DNA of 53,920 nt from Streptomyces sp. NRRL F-6131 (GCA_000719695.1 JOHN01000054.1:1-53920), one strand, 5' to 3'. Positions 26,110 to 34,022 are shown, counted from the stretch's first letter. The notes: generated by a model not told the origin, from the sequence alone. Made by a program: numbers and translations.

Positions 26110-26310
26110 CGGGTCGGCTGCATGTGGGTGCTCGGTTACCTGTACACACGGTCCGTGGGGCCTGAACTGCGTTGTCGGTTTGACCTCTTCGGTCCTGACC
26201 GGGTCTCGCGGGCCGTGCTTCATTTGTATCGCGTTTCGGGCGAAAGGGGAACCCGAAAAGAGAAGTCTTCGGCTTTTGACCGTTTTGTCCAACGCCTGTG
26301 CGGCCGGAGA
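26110..26310. other. AT-richer convergent spacer with stem-loop potential, no gene seen
   Basis: The 459-bp spacer 25905-26363 contains a stretch with clearly lower GC than its surroundings. It includes TTTCGGG...CCCGAAA and GAAG/CTTC pairings (about 26242-26275). Reading frames here lack the G/C third-position bias of genes, so I do not call a CDS. An RNA gene or 3'-UTR structure is possible. Confidence 0.35.
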
Positions 26311-26363
26311 GCCGAGCTCGGGCCCGTGTACGGGCCCACGACGCCGCCGGGGTCTGCCGGAGG

Positions 26364-27344
26364 TCAGGCCGTGGGGCGGCGACGCCGGGCCGCGTACCAG
26401 ATCACCCCGGCCGTCAGGACCGCCGTGCCGACCGCGACCGCCGTCAGCACCGAGCGGCTCGGCGCCGAGAACTCCGGGAGCCTCCGCCGGAGTTCCACCG
26501 GCCGGTCGAAGAGCAGGACCGGCCACTCGCGGGCCACCGCCTCCTTGCGCAGCGCCCGGTCGGGGTTGACCGCCGAGGGGTGGCCGACCGCCTCCAGCAG
26601 CGGCAGGTCCGTCGACGAGTCGCTGTAGGCGTAGCACTCGGCCAGGTCGTAGCCCTCGACCTCGGCCAACTCCCGGATCGCGGCGGCCTTGTTCTCGGCG
26701 TAGGCGTAGTACTCGATCTCGCCGGTGTAGCAGCCGTCCTCGACCTTCAGCCGGGTCGCGATCACGTGGTCCGCGCCGAGCAGCGCGCCGATCGGCTCGA
26801 CGACCTCGGAGCCGGAGCTGCTGACGATGACCACGTCGCGGCCGGCCGCGTGGTGCTGCTCGATGAGCGAGGCGGCCTCGTCGTAGATGATCGGGTCGAT
26901 CAGGTTGTGCAGGGTCTCGGCGACGATCTCGCGGACCTGCTGCACGTTCCAGCCCCGGGTCAGCGCGGAGAGGTACTCCCGCATCTTCTCCATCTGGTCG
27001 TGGTCCGCGCCGCCCACCAGGAAGACGAACTGGGCGTACGCACTTCGCAGGACCGCCCGACGGTTGATCAGACCGCCCTGGTAGAACGGACGGCTGAACG
27101 CGAGGGCGCTCGACTTGGCGATGATCGTCTTGTCGAGGTCGAAGAAGGCGGCGGTGCGCGGACCGGGCGACTGCGGCCGGGCGGCCGACGAACGGGCCGC
27201 GGCCGGGGCGGAGCCGGTCGCTCCGGGCCGTGCGCCGGTCACCGCCGTCCCGTCGGGCCCGGACGTCCCGCTGGTTCCGGCGGCTGCGGCGGTGGAGTCC
27301 GGGGACTCGTCGGCGTACTCGTCGGCGTTCTCGGTGGTGTCCAC
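26364..27344 (-). CDS. HAD-IB family phosphatase (SerB-like) with C-terminal membrane anchor
   Basis: 326 aa from GTG 27344; a TATCCT 8 nt upstream suggests a leaderless mRNA. An in-frame TTG at 27371 is an alternative. After ~60 disordered Ala/Pro/Asp residues comes the HAD motif I AAFFDLDKTII (nucleophile Asp and acid Asp), motif II VVIVSSSGSE, and motif III/IV in YAYSDSSTDLPLLEAVG. The last ~30 residues contain one hydrophobic helix (VLTAVAVGTAVLTAGVIWYAA) and an Arg tail, a membrane anchor. Substrate unknown; serine phosphate or a lipid phosphate is possible. From memory this gene flanks ssd in both Streptomyces and Mycobacterium. Confidence 0.9.
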   Translation of the reverse strand: MDTTENADEYADESPDSTAAAAGTSGTSGPDGTAVTGARPGATGSAPAAARSSAARPQSPGPRTAAFFDLDKTIIAKSSALAFSRPFYQGGLINRRAVLRSAYAQFVFLVGGADHDQMEKMREYLSALTRGWNVQQVREIVAETLHNLIDPIIYDEAASLIEQHHAAGRDVVIVSSSGSEVVEPIGALLGADHVIATRLKVEDGCYTGEIEYYAYAENKAAAIRELAEVEGYDLAECYAYSDSSTDLPLLEAVGHPSAVNPDRALRKEAVAREWPVLLFDRPVELRRRLPEFSAPSRSVLTAVAVGTAVLTAGVIWYAARRRRPTA

Positions 27345-27471
27345 GGGAACCGAGGATAGAGGGCTCCGCAAAACAGCCCGCCATTCGGCGTACTCGTGGG
27401 CGTGCGGGTTTGTGTTTCTGGCCGCTCGGGTACACCATGGAAGTCACGGATCGTTCGCGACCGTGCTAACC

Positions 27472-27543
27472 CGGTCCGGCTCCTCCCCCCCGAGTCGGAC
27501 CGTGGATAGACGACCCCCGCTCTCCCCCCCGGCGGGGGTCGTC
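27472..27543 (+). ncRNA. 6C small RNA (actinobacterial 6C RNA family)
   Basis: Two adjacent stem-loops, each with a run of seven C in the loop, which is the definition of the 6C RNA family. Stem 1 pairs 27472-27482 with 27492-27502 (11 bp, one G-U; loop CTCCCCCCC). Stem 2 pairs GACGACCCCCGC (27509-27520) with GCGGGGGTCGTC (27532-27543; loop TCTCCCCCCCG). The linker is 6 nt. The C-runs lie on the plus strand, so the RNA is read toward ssd. From memory, 6C RNA lies beside the ssd homologue in M. tuberculosis (B11 sRNA) as well. The exposed C-rich loops can pair with GGAGG ribosome sites. Transcript ends outside the stems are not defined; the rest of the 27345-28030 spacer shows no coding bias. 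Confidence 0.93.
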
Positions 27544-27843
27544 GCACGTCCGGGGCCATTTTCAGGGCTTCAACGGTCGACCGGGCGGATCCGCCGGTCG
27601 ACCCCGGCGATGTCTACGGGGGGTGTCGGCCCTTCGAGGCGTCTCACCGTTTTCGTCACTCTCCGTAGATCTTTGCTCATGGCCGGGTCCGGTCCCTCGC
27701 AGCTCCGGAATGATGCTCGGACCTGCCCCGGGGAGCGCGTGGTCCGCGCCGCGCTATCCCGCTCCGCCCGGTATGGCGGTTCATCTCCATGAGCCCGATT
27801 AGTCAATTCTTTGTCCAATAGCCCCCCGTCCGGGTGAACGTTT

Positions 27844-27871
27844 TCCTCCACAGCCCCCGAGTTGTCCACAG
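27844..27871 (+). promoter_or_regulatory. DnaA-box-like sites upstream of ssd
   Basis: TTGTCCACA (27862-27870) is a perfect match to the Streptomyces DnaA box as I know it. A second, imperfect TCCTCCACA (27844-27852) lies 18 bp before it in the same orientation. They are ~160 bp upstream of the ssd start, in the spacer shared with the 6C RNA. Confidence 0.5.
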
Positions 27872-28030
27872 GGAATCGGAACCCGGCGGACGGAATCGGG
27901 AGGGCCGTCCACCGTGATGTCCGGCAGCGGTCGCCGGGCCCGTGGTGCGGGTCCGCGGCCGACTGCCCGACCCATCGGAGCCGTGTCCTGCCGCCGTGCG
28001 CGGCCGGGCGCCGGGACAGGGGAGCCGCCC

Positions 28031-29152
28031 ATGTCGAAGCCCATCACCGACCGCGCCACCGCCGGCGGGCCGGAGCCCGCCCGGCCGCTCGTCCTCACCG
28101 GGGACGACGGCCTGGCCGAGCACCTGCTGCGGATCTGCGCGGCGGCCGGCACCGACCCGCGGCTGATCCGGGGCGCGCCGCCGCGTGAGCTCTGGGACGA
28201 GGCGTCCCTGGTCCTGGTCGGCGACGACCGGGCCGGACAGTGCGCGGGGCTGACCCGCAGACCCGGGGTGCTCCTGCTCGGCCTGGACCTCGACGACGCC
28301 GGTGTGTGGGTCAGGGCCGTCCAACTCGGCGCGGAGCACGTGCTGTTCCTGCCCGAGGCGGAGACCTGGCTGCTCGACCGGATCGCCGACGCCGTCGAAG
28401 GGGTCGGCACCCCCGCGCGGACCGTCGCCGTCCTCGGCGGTCGGGGCGGCGCGGGTGCCTCCACGCTGGCCTGCGCGCTCGCGGTCACCGCCGCGCGCCG
28501 GGGCCTGCGGACCGTCCTCGTCGACGGCGACCCGCTCGGCGGCGGACTCGACATCCTGCTCGGCGGCGAGACGGCGGCCGGCCTGCGCTGGCCGGACCTC
28601 GCCGGCTCCCGGGGCCGGGTCAGCGGTGCGGAGCTGGCCCGGGCGCTGCCCGCGCTCAAGCGGCTCGGCACGCTCTCCTGCCTGTCCTGGGACCGTGGCG
28701 ACACCCACGCGGTGCCGCCCGAGGCCATGCGCAGCGTCCTCGCCGCGGCCCGGCGGCGCGGCGGCCTGGTGGTGGTCGACGTGCCCCGGCGGCTGGATCC
28801 GGCGGCCGGGCAGGCGCTGGAGCAGTCCGACACGGCACTGCTGGTGGTGCCGGCCGAGCTGAGGGCGGTGGCCGCCGCCGACCGGGTGGCCGCGTCGGTG
28901 CGGATGCGGCTCGACGACGTGCGGGCGGTGGTGCGCCCGCCGGGGCCGCTCGGGCTCCCCGCGCACCGGATCGCGCGGGGGCTGCGGATGCAGCTCGCCG
29001 GGGTGCTGGACCCGGAGCCGGGCCTGGCCCTCGACCTCGAACAGGGCGTGCCGCCCGGCGTCCGGGAGGGCGGGCCGCTGGCCCGCTTCTGCGGGGCGTT
29101 CCTGGACGAGGTGCTGCCGACGGTGCCGGCGGTCGAAGGGGGTGTGTACTGA
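28031..29152 (+). CDS. ssd: Septum-site-determining-like protein Ssd (CpaE/MinD-like), first gene of the tad operon
   Basis: 373 aa from ATG 28031 (GGGGAG upstream). It has a receiver-like N-terminal half (VLVGDDRAG, GVLLLGLDLDDAGVWVRAVQLGAEHVLFLP) and a MinD/ParA-like C-terminal half starting VAVLGGRGGAGASTLACALAV, with TVLVDGDPLGGGLD and GLVVVDVPRRLD. The P-loop has no lysine (GRGGAGAS), so ATP turnover is doubtful. In actinobacteria Ssd/CpaE-like proteins are linked to the Tad apparatus and to septation. The stop TGA overlaps the tadA ATG. Confidence 0.88.
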   Translation: MSKPITDRATAGGPEPARPLVLTGDDGLAEHLLRICAAAGTDPRLIRGAPPRELWDEASLVLVGDDRAGQCAGLTRRPGVLLLGLDLDDAGVWVRAVQLGAEHVLFLPEAETWLLDRIADAVEGVGTPARTVAVLGGRGGAGASTLACALAVTAARRGLRTVLVDGDPLGGGLDILLGGETAAGLRWPDLAGSRGRVSGAELARALPALKRLGTLSCLSWDRGDTHAVPPEAMRSVLAAARRRGGLVVVDVPRRLDPAAGQALEQSDTALLVVPAELRAVAAADRVAASVRMRLDDVRAVVRPPGPLGLPAHRIARGLRMQLAGVLDPEPGLALDLEQGVPPGVREGGPLARFCGAFLDEVLPTVPAVEGGVY

Positions 29153-30528
29153 TGGTGCGTCTGCGGAGGACGGGTGGTGCCGGGGAGCCCGGCGGTGACG
29201 GCCGGGCCGGTGACGGCCGGACCGGTGACCGGATCGGCGGGCCGCGTGAGCAGCGGGTACTGCGCAGCGTGTCGGGCCCCGGAAGCGGCCCGGCGGCCCG
29301 GGCCTGTCCGGAGCCGAACCCCTATGGACGGACGGCGCGGGAGGAGCGCGCCGCCGCCCTGGTCGACGCGGTCCGGCTGCGGCTGGCCGAGTCCGGGGCC
29401 GTGCCGACGGCCGGCTCGGTGGCGACCGCCCTGCGGGCCGCCCGCCCGCCGCTCGGCGGCGACGACGTCCTCGACACCGTGCGCTCGCTCTGCGCCGAAC
29501 TGGTGGGTGCGGGCCCGCTGGACCGGCTGCTGGCCGCGCCCGATGTCACGGACGTCCTGGTCAACGGGCCGGACGAGGTCTGGTACGACCGGGGCGGCGG
29601 TCTGCGCCGGGCCACCGGCATCCGCTTCGCCGACGCCGAGGCGGTCCGCCGCCTGGCCCACCGCCTCGCCACGGCGGCCGGGCGGCGGCTCGACGACGCG
29701 CGGCCCTGGGTGGACGCCCGGCTGCCGGACGGCACCCGACTGCACGCCGTCCTGCCGCCGATCGCCACCGGCTGCACCCACATCTCGCTGCGGGTGTGCC
29801 GCTCCCGGCCCTTCACCGTCGACGAGCTGGTGACGGGCGGGGCGCTCCCGCCGCGCGGTGGCGAGCTGCTGGCCGCCGTCGTGCGGGCCCGGCTCTCGCT
29901 GCTGGTCAGTGGCGGCACCGGCACGGGGAAGACCACGTTGCTCGCGGCCATGCTCGGCCTGGTCGGTCCGGAGGAGCGGATCGTCGTCGCCGAGGACTCC
30001 GCCGAGCTCCGGCCGGACCACCCGCACGTGGTGCGGCTCCAGGGACGGCCGCCCAACCAGGAGGGGCTGGGCGAACTGACCCTGCGGGACCTCGTCCGCC
30101 AGGCCCTGCGGATGCGTCCCGACCGGCTGGTGGTCGGGGAGGTGCGCGGGGCCGAGGTGGCCGACCTGCTGGCCGCCCTCAACACCGGCCACGAGGGCGG
30201 GGCGGGGACGGTCCACGCCAATACGGCGGCGGACGTACCGGTCCGGCTGGAGGCGCTCGGCTCGCTGGCCGGGATGGACCGCCCGGCCCTGCACAGCCAG
30301 CTCCGGGCCGCACTCGACCTGGTGGTGCACCTGGTGCGGGAGCCGGGCACCGGGCGGCGCAGGGTCGCCGAGATCCACACCGTGGGCGGCGACCGGCACG
30401 GACTCGCCGTCACCACGCCCGCGGTGACGTTCACGGCGGACGGCGCCGTGGTGCCGGGCCCCGGCCGGCCGCGGCTCACCCGACTGCTCGCCGCCCGGGG
30501 GGTCGTGCTCGCGGACGGGCCGCCGTGA
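29152..30528 (+). CDS. tadA: TadA/CpaF-type secretion ATPase
   Basis: 458 aa. A VirB11/GspE-like ATPase that powers pilus assembly. After a ~60-residue disordered N-terminus come the N-terminal domain (LLAAPDVTDVLVNGPDEVWYDR), Walker A SGGTGTGKTTLLAAML (about residue 253-262), the Asp box VVAEDSAELRPDHPHVVRL, Walker B LRMRPDRLVVGEVRGAEV and the His box GHEGGAGTVHANTA. All are complete. Start overlaps ssd (TGATG) and its stop overlaps a small GTG ORF (GTGA), so translation is coupled along the operon. Confidence 0.94.
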   Translation: MVRLRRTGGAGEPGGDGRAGDGRTGDRIGGPREQRVLRSVSGPGSGPAARACPEPNPYGRTAREERAAALVDAVRLRLAESGAVPTAGSVATALRAARPPLGGDDVLDTVRSLCAELVGAGPLDRLLAAPDVTDVLVNGPDEVWYDRGGGLRRATGIRFADAEAVRRLAHRLATAAGRRLDDARPWVDARLPDGTRLHAVLPPIATGCTHISLRVCRSRPFTVDELVTGGALPPRGGELLAAVVRARLSLLVSGGTGTGKTTLLAAMLGLVGPEERIVVAEDSAELRPDHPHVVRLQGRPPNQEGLGELTLRDLVRQALRMRPDRLVVGEVRGAEVADLLAALNTGHEGGAGTVHANTAADVPVRLEALGSLAGMDRPALHSQLRAALDLVVHLVREPGTGRRRVAEIHTVGGDRHGLAVTTPAVTFTADGAVVPGPGRPRLTRLLAARGVVLADGPP

Positions 30529-30695
30529 CGACCGGTCCGGTGGAGGCGGCGTTCCTGCTGCTGCTGGGTGGCTGCGCGGTGGCCGCGTTGCTCCTCCTCG
30601 GCCCGGGGAGCGGGAGGAGGGAGCGGGGCGGGAGCCGCGGTGATCGCGGTGATCGCGGTGGCGGACCGGGCGGTGAGGGGCGGTGCGGCGGGTGA
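30525..30695 (+). CDS. Possible small membrane protein between tadA and tadB
   Basis: 56 aa from a GTG that overlaps the tadA stop (GTGA). It has one hydrophobic helix (EAAFLLLLGGCAVAALLLLG, residues 7-26) and a Gly/Arg/Asp repeat tail (GSRGDRGDRGGGPGG). It is in the same frame as tadB but separated from it by two in-frame stops (TGA 30693, TGA 30738). It may be a real coupled mini-protein, or the detached first membrane segment of an older, longer TadB. Confidence 0.4.
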   Translation: MTTGPVEAAFLLLLGGCAVAALLLLGPGSGRRERGGSRGDRGDRGGGPGGEGRCGG

Positions 30696-30743
30696 GGGCG
30701 ACGGGTGGTCTTCGGACGGCGGCGGGTCTTCGGACGGTGAGCG

Positions 30744-31892
30744 GTGGGTGGCGTGGTGAGCGGAACGACGAGGGAGGCGGTGGTCCTGGTGACCGATGGG
30801 ATCGTGCTGTGGTCGGGGCCGGTGTTGTGCGGTGTCGCGGTGGCGGCGTGGTGCGGGCTGCAGCGAGAGGTGGCAGGCGCCCGGCGGGCCGGTGCGGTGC
30901 TGGCCGGCGGCGCCGGGGACGCCGGGGACGGCGATGGCGGGGACAACGGCGACGGAGGTGGCCGGAGCACGGCGCGGGTGGTGGCCGCGGTCGCGCGGTG
31001 GTCGGGCGGGCCTGGGCGGACGGTTCGACGGTCGCCCGAACTGCTGCTCGTGCCCGGCGGATTGGCGGCCGGGTGGGCGACGGCGTCCCCCGTTCCGCTG
31101 CTGGCGGCGCTCCCGGCCGTCCTGCCGGTGCGGCGGTGGCGACTGCGGCGCGAGGTGGCGGCGGAGGCCCGGCACCGGGCGGCGGCCGTGGTGGAGCTCT
31201 GCGCCGCGCTGGCGGGCGAGCTGCGGGGCGGGGCGACGCCCGAACAGGCCCTCCACCTGGTGACCACGCGGCTCGCCGCCGACCCCGTGGCGCTGGAACG
31301 GCTCGGTGCCGAGCCGGTCGCCCGGCTCGCGGCCGGCCGGTACGGCGCGGACGTGCCCGCGGCGTTCCGGCTGCTCGCGGAACGGCCGGGCGGCAGCGGG
31401 GCCGCGGCGGTCGCCGCCTGCTGGGAGGTCGCCTCGGCCGGTGGTTCGGGCCTGGCGACCGGACTCGACGGGGTGGCCGAAGCACTGCGCGTCGAGCGGG
31501 CCCTGGCTGAGGAGATCGCCGCCGAGCTCGCGGCGCCGCGCACCACGATCGCGGTGCTGGCGGCCCTGCCGCTGGCCGGACTGCTGCTCGGCGCGGCCCT
31601 CGGCGCCCGGCCGCTGGAGGTGCTGCTCCACACGCCCGCGGGGCTCGTTTCCCTCGCGGCGGGAGCCGTCCTGGAGGGGCTGGGCCTGGCCTGGACGGCC
31701 CACATCGTCCGAGCGGCGGCCGAGGGCGTCCTGGTGGCCGCCCCGGCCCGGGAGCCGGACCGGACGCCGGGCGGTGGAGACCCCGACCGGCCCGAGGAGT
31801 GGCGGTGCGGGATCAGCCGGACCCGGGCGCGCACCCGGGCTCGGCCCGGCCGGCCCAGCGGGGCGTTCCGACGGGAGGTGATGTCGGGGTGA
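30744..31892 (+). CDS. tadB: TadB-like type II secretion F-domain protein
   Basis: About 382 aa from GTG 30744; GTGs at 30753 and 30756 are alternatives and the ribosome site is poor. Membrane segments near residues 20-40, 95-125 and two at 265-320 flank a T2SSF cytoplasmic domain (AAAVVELCAALAGELRGGATPEQALHLV ... LLAERPGGSGAAAVAACWEVASAGGSGLATGLDGVAEAL). It forms the inner-membrane platform with TadC. The N-terminal loop has Gly/Asp repeats (GDAGDGDGGDNGDGGG), and the C-terminus has an unusual Arg-rich ~45-residue tail. Confidence 0.85.
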   Translation: MGGVVSGTTREAVVLVTDGIVLWSGPVLCGVAVAAWCGLQREVAGARRAGAVLAGGAGDAGDGDGGDNGDGGGRSTARVVAAVARWSGGPGRTVRRSPELLLVPGGLAAGWATASPVPLLAALPAVLPVRRWRLRREVAAEARHRAAAVVELCAALAGELRGGATPEQALHLVTTRLAADPVALERLGAEPVARLAAGRYGADVPAAFRLLAERPGGSGAAAVAACWEVASAGGSGLATGLDGVAEALRVERALAEEIAAELAAPRTTIAVLAALPLAGLLLGAALGARPLEVLLHTPAGLVSLAAGAVLEGLGLAWTAHIVRAAAEGVLVAAPAREPDRTPGGGDPDRPEEWRCGISRTRARTRARPGRPSGAFRREVMSG

Positions 31893-32005
31893 CGTGGGTG
31901 GGCGTGCCGGCCCGCGCGGCGGCGCCGGTGTGCGCGACGACGGGGGAGAGCGGCCGGGCCACGAGGCGCACCGGAGTGGCCCGGCGGGAGGTGGGGTGCG
32001 GATGA
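31889..32005 (+). CDS. Possible 38-aa coupled ORF between tadB and tadC
   Basis: The GTG overlaps the tadB stop (GTGA) and the TGA overlaps the tadC ATG (ATGA). The peptide is Ala/Arg/Thr-rich, with no domain. It could act as a translational bridge that carries ribosomes from tadB to tadC, whether or not the product is stable. Confidence 0.3.
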   Translation: MTWVGVPARAAAPVCATTGESGRATRRTGVARREVGCG

Positions 32006-32826
32006 CGGGGGTGACGGAGCGGGTCGTCCCGGTGGTGTGCGTCGTGGCGGCACTGGCGGGTGCGGCGGGCGGCGGTCCGGCTCGCCGCCGGTGGCGTGCG
32101 TGCAGGCGGGCCGACGCCGTGCTCGGCGCGGGGGACCGGCGCCGCCCGCGGTGGCTCGGCGGGCAGCCGGGCCGGCGGTGGCCGACGGCGCGGGGGAGTC
32201 CCGCCCTGCCGGAGCGGCTCCGGCGGGTGGCGACGGCCCTGGGCGCCGGGCTCGGGGCGGCGGCCTTCCTCGGGGGCACGGCAGGCATGGTGGCGGGCGG
32301 ACTGCTGGTGGCCGGGCTCCTCCGGTGGCTGCCCAGGGCGCGGTCCCCGGCGGAACGGCGGGCCGTGCTGGACGAGGCGCGACTGGTGCGGCAGTTGCCG
32401 CTCACGGCCGAGCTGCTGGCGGCCTGCCTCGGTTCGGCCGTCTCGCCGGCGGCGGCCGTCGCGGCGGTCGGCGGGAGCGTCGGAGCCCCCATGGGGCCCC
32501 GGTTGCTGTCGACCGCGGCCGAACTCGCCCTGGGGGCGCCACCGGAGCTCTGTTGGCGCCGCCTGGGGGATGGGTACCCGCCGTTGGCGCCCCTGGCCCG
32601 CTGCCTGGTCCGGACGAGCCTGAGTGGCGCCCCGGCGGCGACGGCGCTCGCCGGGCTGGCGAGCGGCCGGCGGGCGGAGGCCGTCCGGGCGGCGCACGCC
32701 AGGGTCCGCCGGGCGGGGGTGCTGGCGACGGCACCGCTCGGGCTGTGCTTCCTCCCGGCGTTCGTCCTGATCGGTGTCGTCCCGGTGGTCGTGGGGCTCA
32801 CCACCCGTTTCTCGCAGGCGATGTGA
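32002..32826 (+). CDS. tadC: TadC-like type II secretion F-domain protein
   Basis: 274 aa from ATG 32002, preceded by GGGAGGTGGGG. A first hydrophobic stretch (VVPVVCVVAALAGAAGGG), a second at ~85-110, a T2SSF-like cytoplasmic domain (QLPLTAELLAACLGSAVSPAAAVAAVGG ... LVRTSLSGAPAATALAGLA) and a final membrane hairpin (GVLATAPLGLCFLPAFVLIGVVPVVVGL). It is the second platform protein of the Tad machine. The protein is very rich in Ala, Gly and Arg. Confidence 0.87.
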   Translation: MTGVTERVVPVVCVVAALAGAAGGGPARRRWRACRRADAVLGAGDRRRPRWLGGQPGRRWPTARGSPALPERLRRVATALGAGLGAAAFLGGTAGMVAGGLLVAGLLRWLPRARSPAERRAVLDEARLVRQLPLTAELLAACLGSAVSPAAAVAAVGGSVGAPMGPRLLSTAAELALGAPPELCWRRLGDGYPPLAPLARCLVRTSLSGAPAATALAGLASGRRAEAVRAAHARVRRAGVLATAPLGLCFLPAFVLIGVVPVVVGLTTRFSQAM

Positions 32827-32858
32827 CGTGCAAACCGATTCGAAGAAGGAGGACATGC

Positions 32859-33137
32859 ATGAACGTGGCGATCAAGCCCGTGGTGGTGGCCGGACCGTGG
32901 GCGGGACGCCCGCCCGTGCGGCCGGTGGGCCGGATCCGGCGCGTGGTCCGGGGCCGGGTCCGACGTCGGGGCCGGGGTCGGGTCGGCGGTTCGGACGCGG
33001 GGATGACCACGGCGGAGTACGCGGTCGGCACGCTCGGGGCGTGTGCCCTGGCGGCCGGGCTGTACAAGGTGGCGACCAGCACGGCCGTGCTGGAAGCGCT
33101 GGCCGGGGCCCTCGATCGGGCGCTCCATGCGACCTGA
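32859..33137 (+). CDS. Flp-type prepilin (DUF4244 family)
   Basis: 92 aa from ATG 32859, with GGAGG 6 nt upstream, the best ribosome site of the operon, which fits high expression of a structural subunit. A long basic leader (RIRRVVRGRVRRRGRGRVGGSDAG) ends in a Flp-type prepilin-peptidase site: G, cut, MTTAEYAVGTLGACALAAGLY, with Glu at +5 and Tyr at +6. After cleavage a ~44-residue mature pilin with one membrane helix would remain. No prepilin peptidase gene is in the window. Confidence 0.9.
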   Translation: MNVAIKPVVVAGPWAGRPPVRPVGRIRRVVRGRVRRRGRGRVGGSDAGMTTAEYAVGTLGACALAAGLYKVATSTAVLEALAGALDRALHAT

Positions 33138-33576
33138 CCCGCCGTCGGCCCCGCGCCGACGGAAGCAGCCGCAGCAGCAGCGGCAGTGGTGGCGCCCGCG
33201 CGGCGACGGCGGGTTCGTCACCGCCGAGACCGCTGTCGCGCTGCCGGCGCTGGTGCTGCTGGCCGGACTGCTGGTCTGGGCCGTGCTCGCGGCGGCCGCC
33301 CAGCTCCGCTGTGTCGACGCGGCCCGGGTGGGGGCCAGGGCGGCCGCGCGGGGGGAGGCCGATGCCGCAGGGGTGGCGCGGGCGGCCGCGCCTCCGGGGG
33401 CGGCGGTCCTGGTGGACCTGGCGCCCGACACCGTCCGGGTCACCGTGGACGCGCCGTACGGGGCGCCGGGGCGGTTCGCGGAGGTGCTCGCGGTGCGGGT
33501 GGGCGCCACGGCCGTCGCGGCCCGGGAGGACACCCTGCGGGGATCGGAGGGAGGTGCCGGTCCGTGGCCCGACTGA
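33127..33576 (+). CDS. TadE-like pilus assembly protein
   Basis: 149 aa from ATG 33127, overlapping the prepilin gene by 11 bp. A basic, Gln-rich start (RRRKQPQQQRQWWRPRGD) is followed by the TadE hallmark GFVTAETAVALPALVLLAGLLVWAVLAAAAQ: Glu after the Gly at the head of the single membrane helix. The rest is a small extracytoplasmic domain (VLVDLAPDTVRVTV). It is a minor pseudopilin of the Flp/Tad system. Confidence 0.88.
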   Translation: MRPDPPSAPRRRKQPQQQRQWWRPRGDGGFVTAETAVALPALVLLAGLLVWAVLAAAAQLRCVDAARVGARAAARGEADAAGVARAAAPPGAAVLVDLAPDTVRVTVDAPYGAPGRFAEVLAVRVGATAVAAREDTLRGSEGGAGPWPD

Positions 33577-34022
33577 GGCTTCGCGGGCATCGGCCGGACA
33601 CCGGTTCGGCGACGATCTGGCTGCTGGCGGGAGTGCTGCTCGGCTGTGTCGCCTTCACCGCCGCGCTCTCCCTGGGCGTGGTGGTGGGAGCCCGGCACCG
33701 GGCGGAGTCCGCGGCGGACCTGGCGGCGCTGGCGGCGGCCGACCGGCTGCTGGTGGACGCGGACGGCGGCTGCGGTCGGGCCGTGGCCGTGGCGGCGGCG
33801 CAGGCGGCCACCGTGGTCTCCTGCGCGGTCGACCTCCGGGCGGATGCCGTGGAGGTGGTCGCGGAGGTGCCCGTCGCGGGGCTGCCGGTGGGTCTGCCGG
33901 TCGGCCCCGCCCGGGCGCGGGCCAGGGCCGGACCGCTCCGGGCGGCGGTCCCGCCGACGGACGAGGAGGCGCGCGCCGCGCTGGGCGAGGCCGGCGCCGC
34001 CGGAGGGGGCTGGGGCTCATGA
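33564..34022 (+). CDS. TadE-like protein of the helicase/secretion neighbourhood (Rv3654c-like)
   Basis: 152 aa from GTG 33564, with GGAGGGAGG upstream; it overlaps the previous gene. GSATIWLLAGVLLGCVAFTAALSLGVVVGARHRAESAADLAALAAADRLL is the diagnostic block: one membrane helix followed by the RAESAADLAALAAA helix. Two cysteines (GGCGRA, VSCAVD) may form a disulfide outside the membrane. The family is always found between tad genes and a DEAD helicase, as here. Last gene of the operon. Confidence 0.88.
   Translation: MARLRLRGHRPDTGSATIWLLAGVLLGCVAFTAALSLGVVVGARHRAESAADLAALAAADRLLVDADGGCGRAVAVAAAQAATVVSCAVDLRADAVEVVAEVPVAGLPVGLPVGPARARARAGPLRAAVPPTDEEARAALGEAGAAGGGWGS

Noticed and set aside
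27570..27869. A 99-codon minus-strand ORF in the ssd upstream spacer
   Set aside because: Its third codon positions lack the strong G/C bias of real genes here, it has no ribosome site, and it covers the DnaA-box region.
28240..29151. In-frame N-terminal extension of tadA
   Set aside because: It is an out-of-frame reading of ssd; the ATG overlapping the ssd stop is the natural coupled start.
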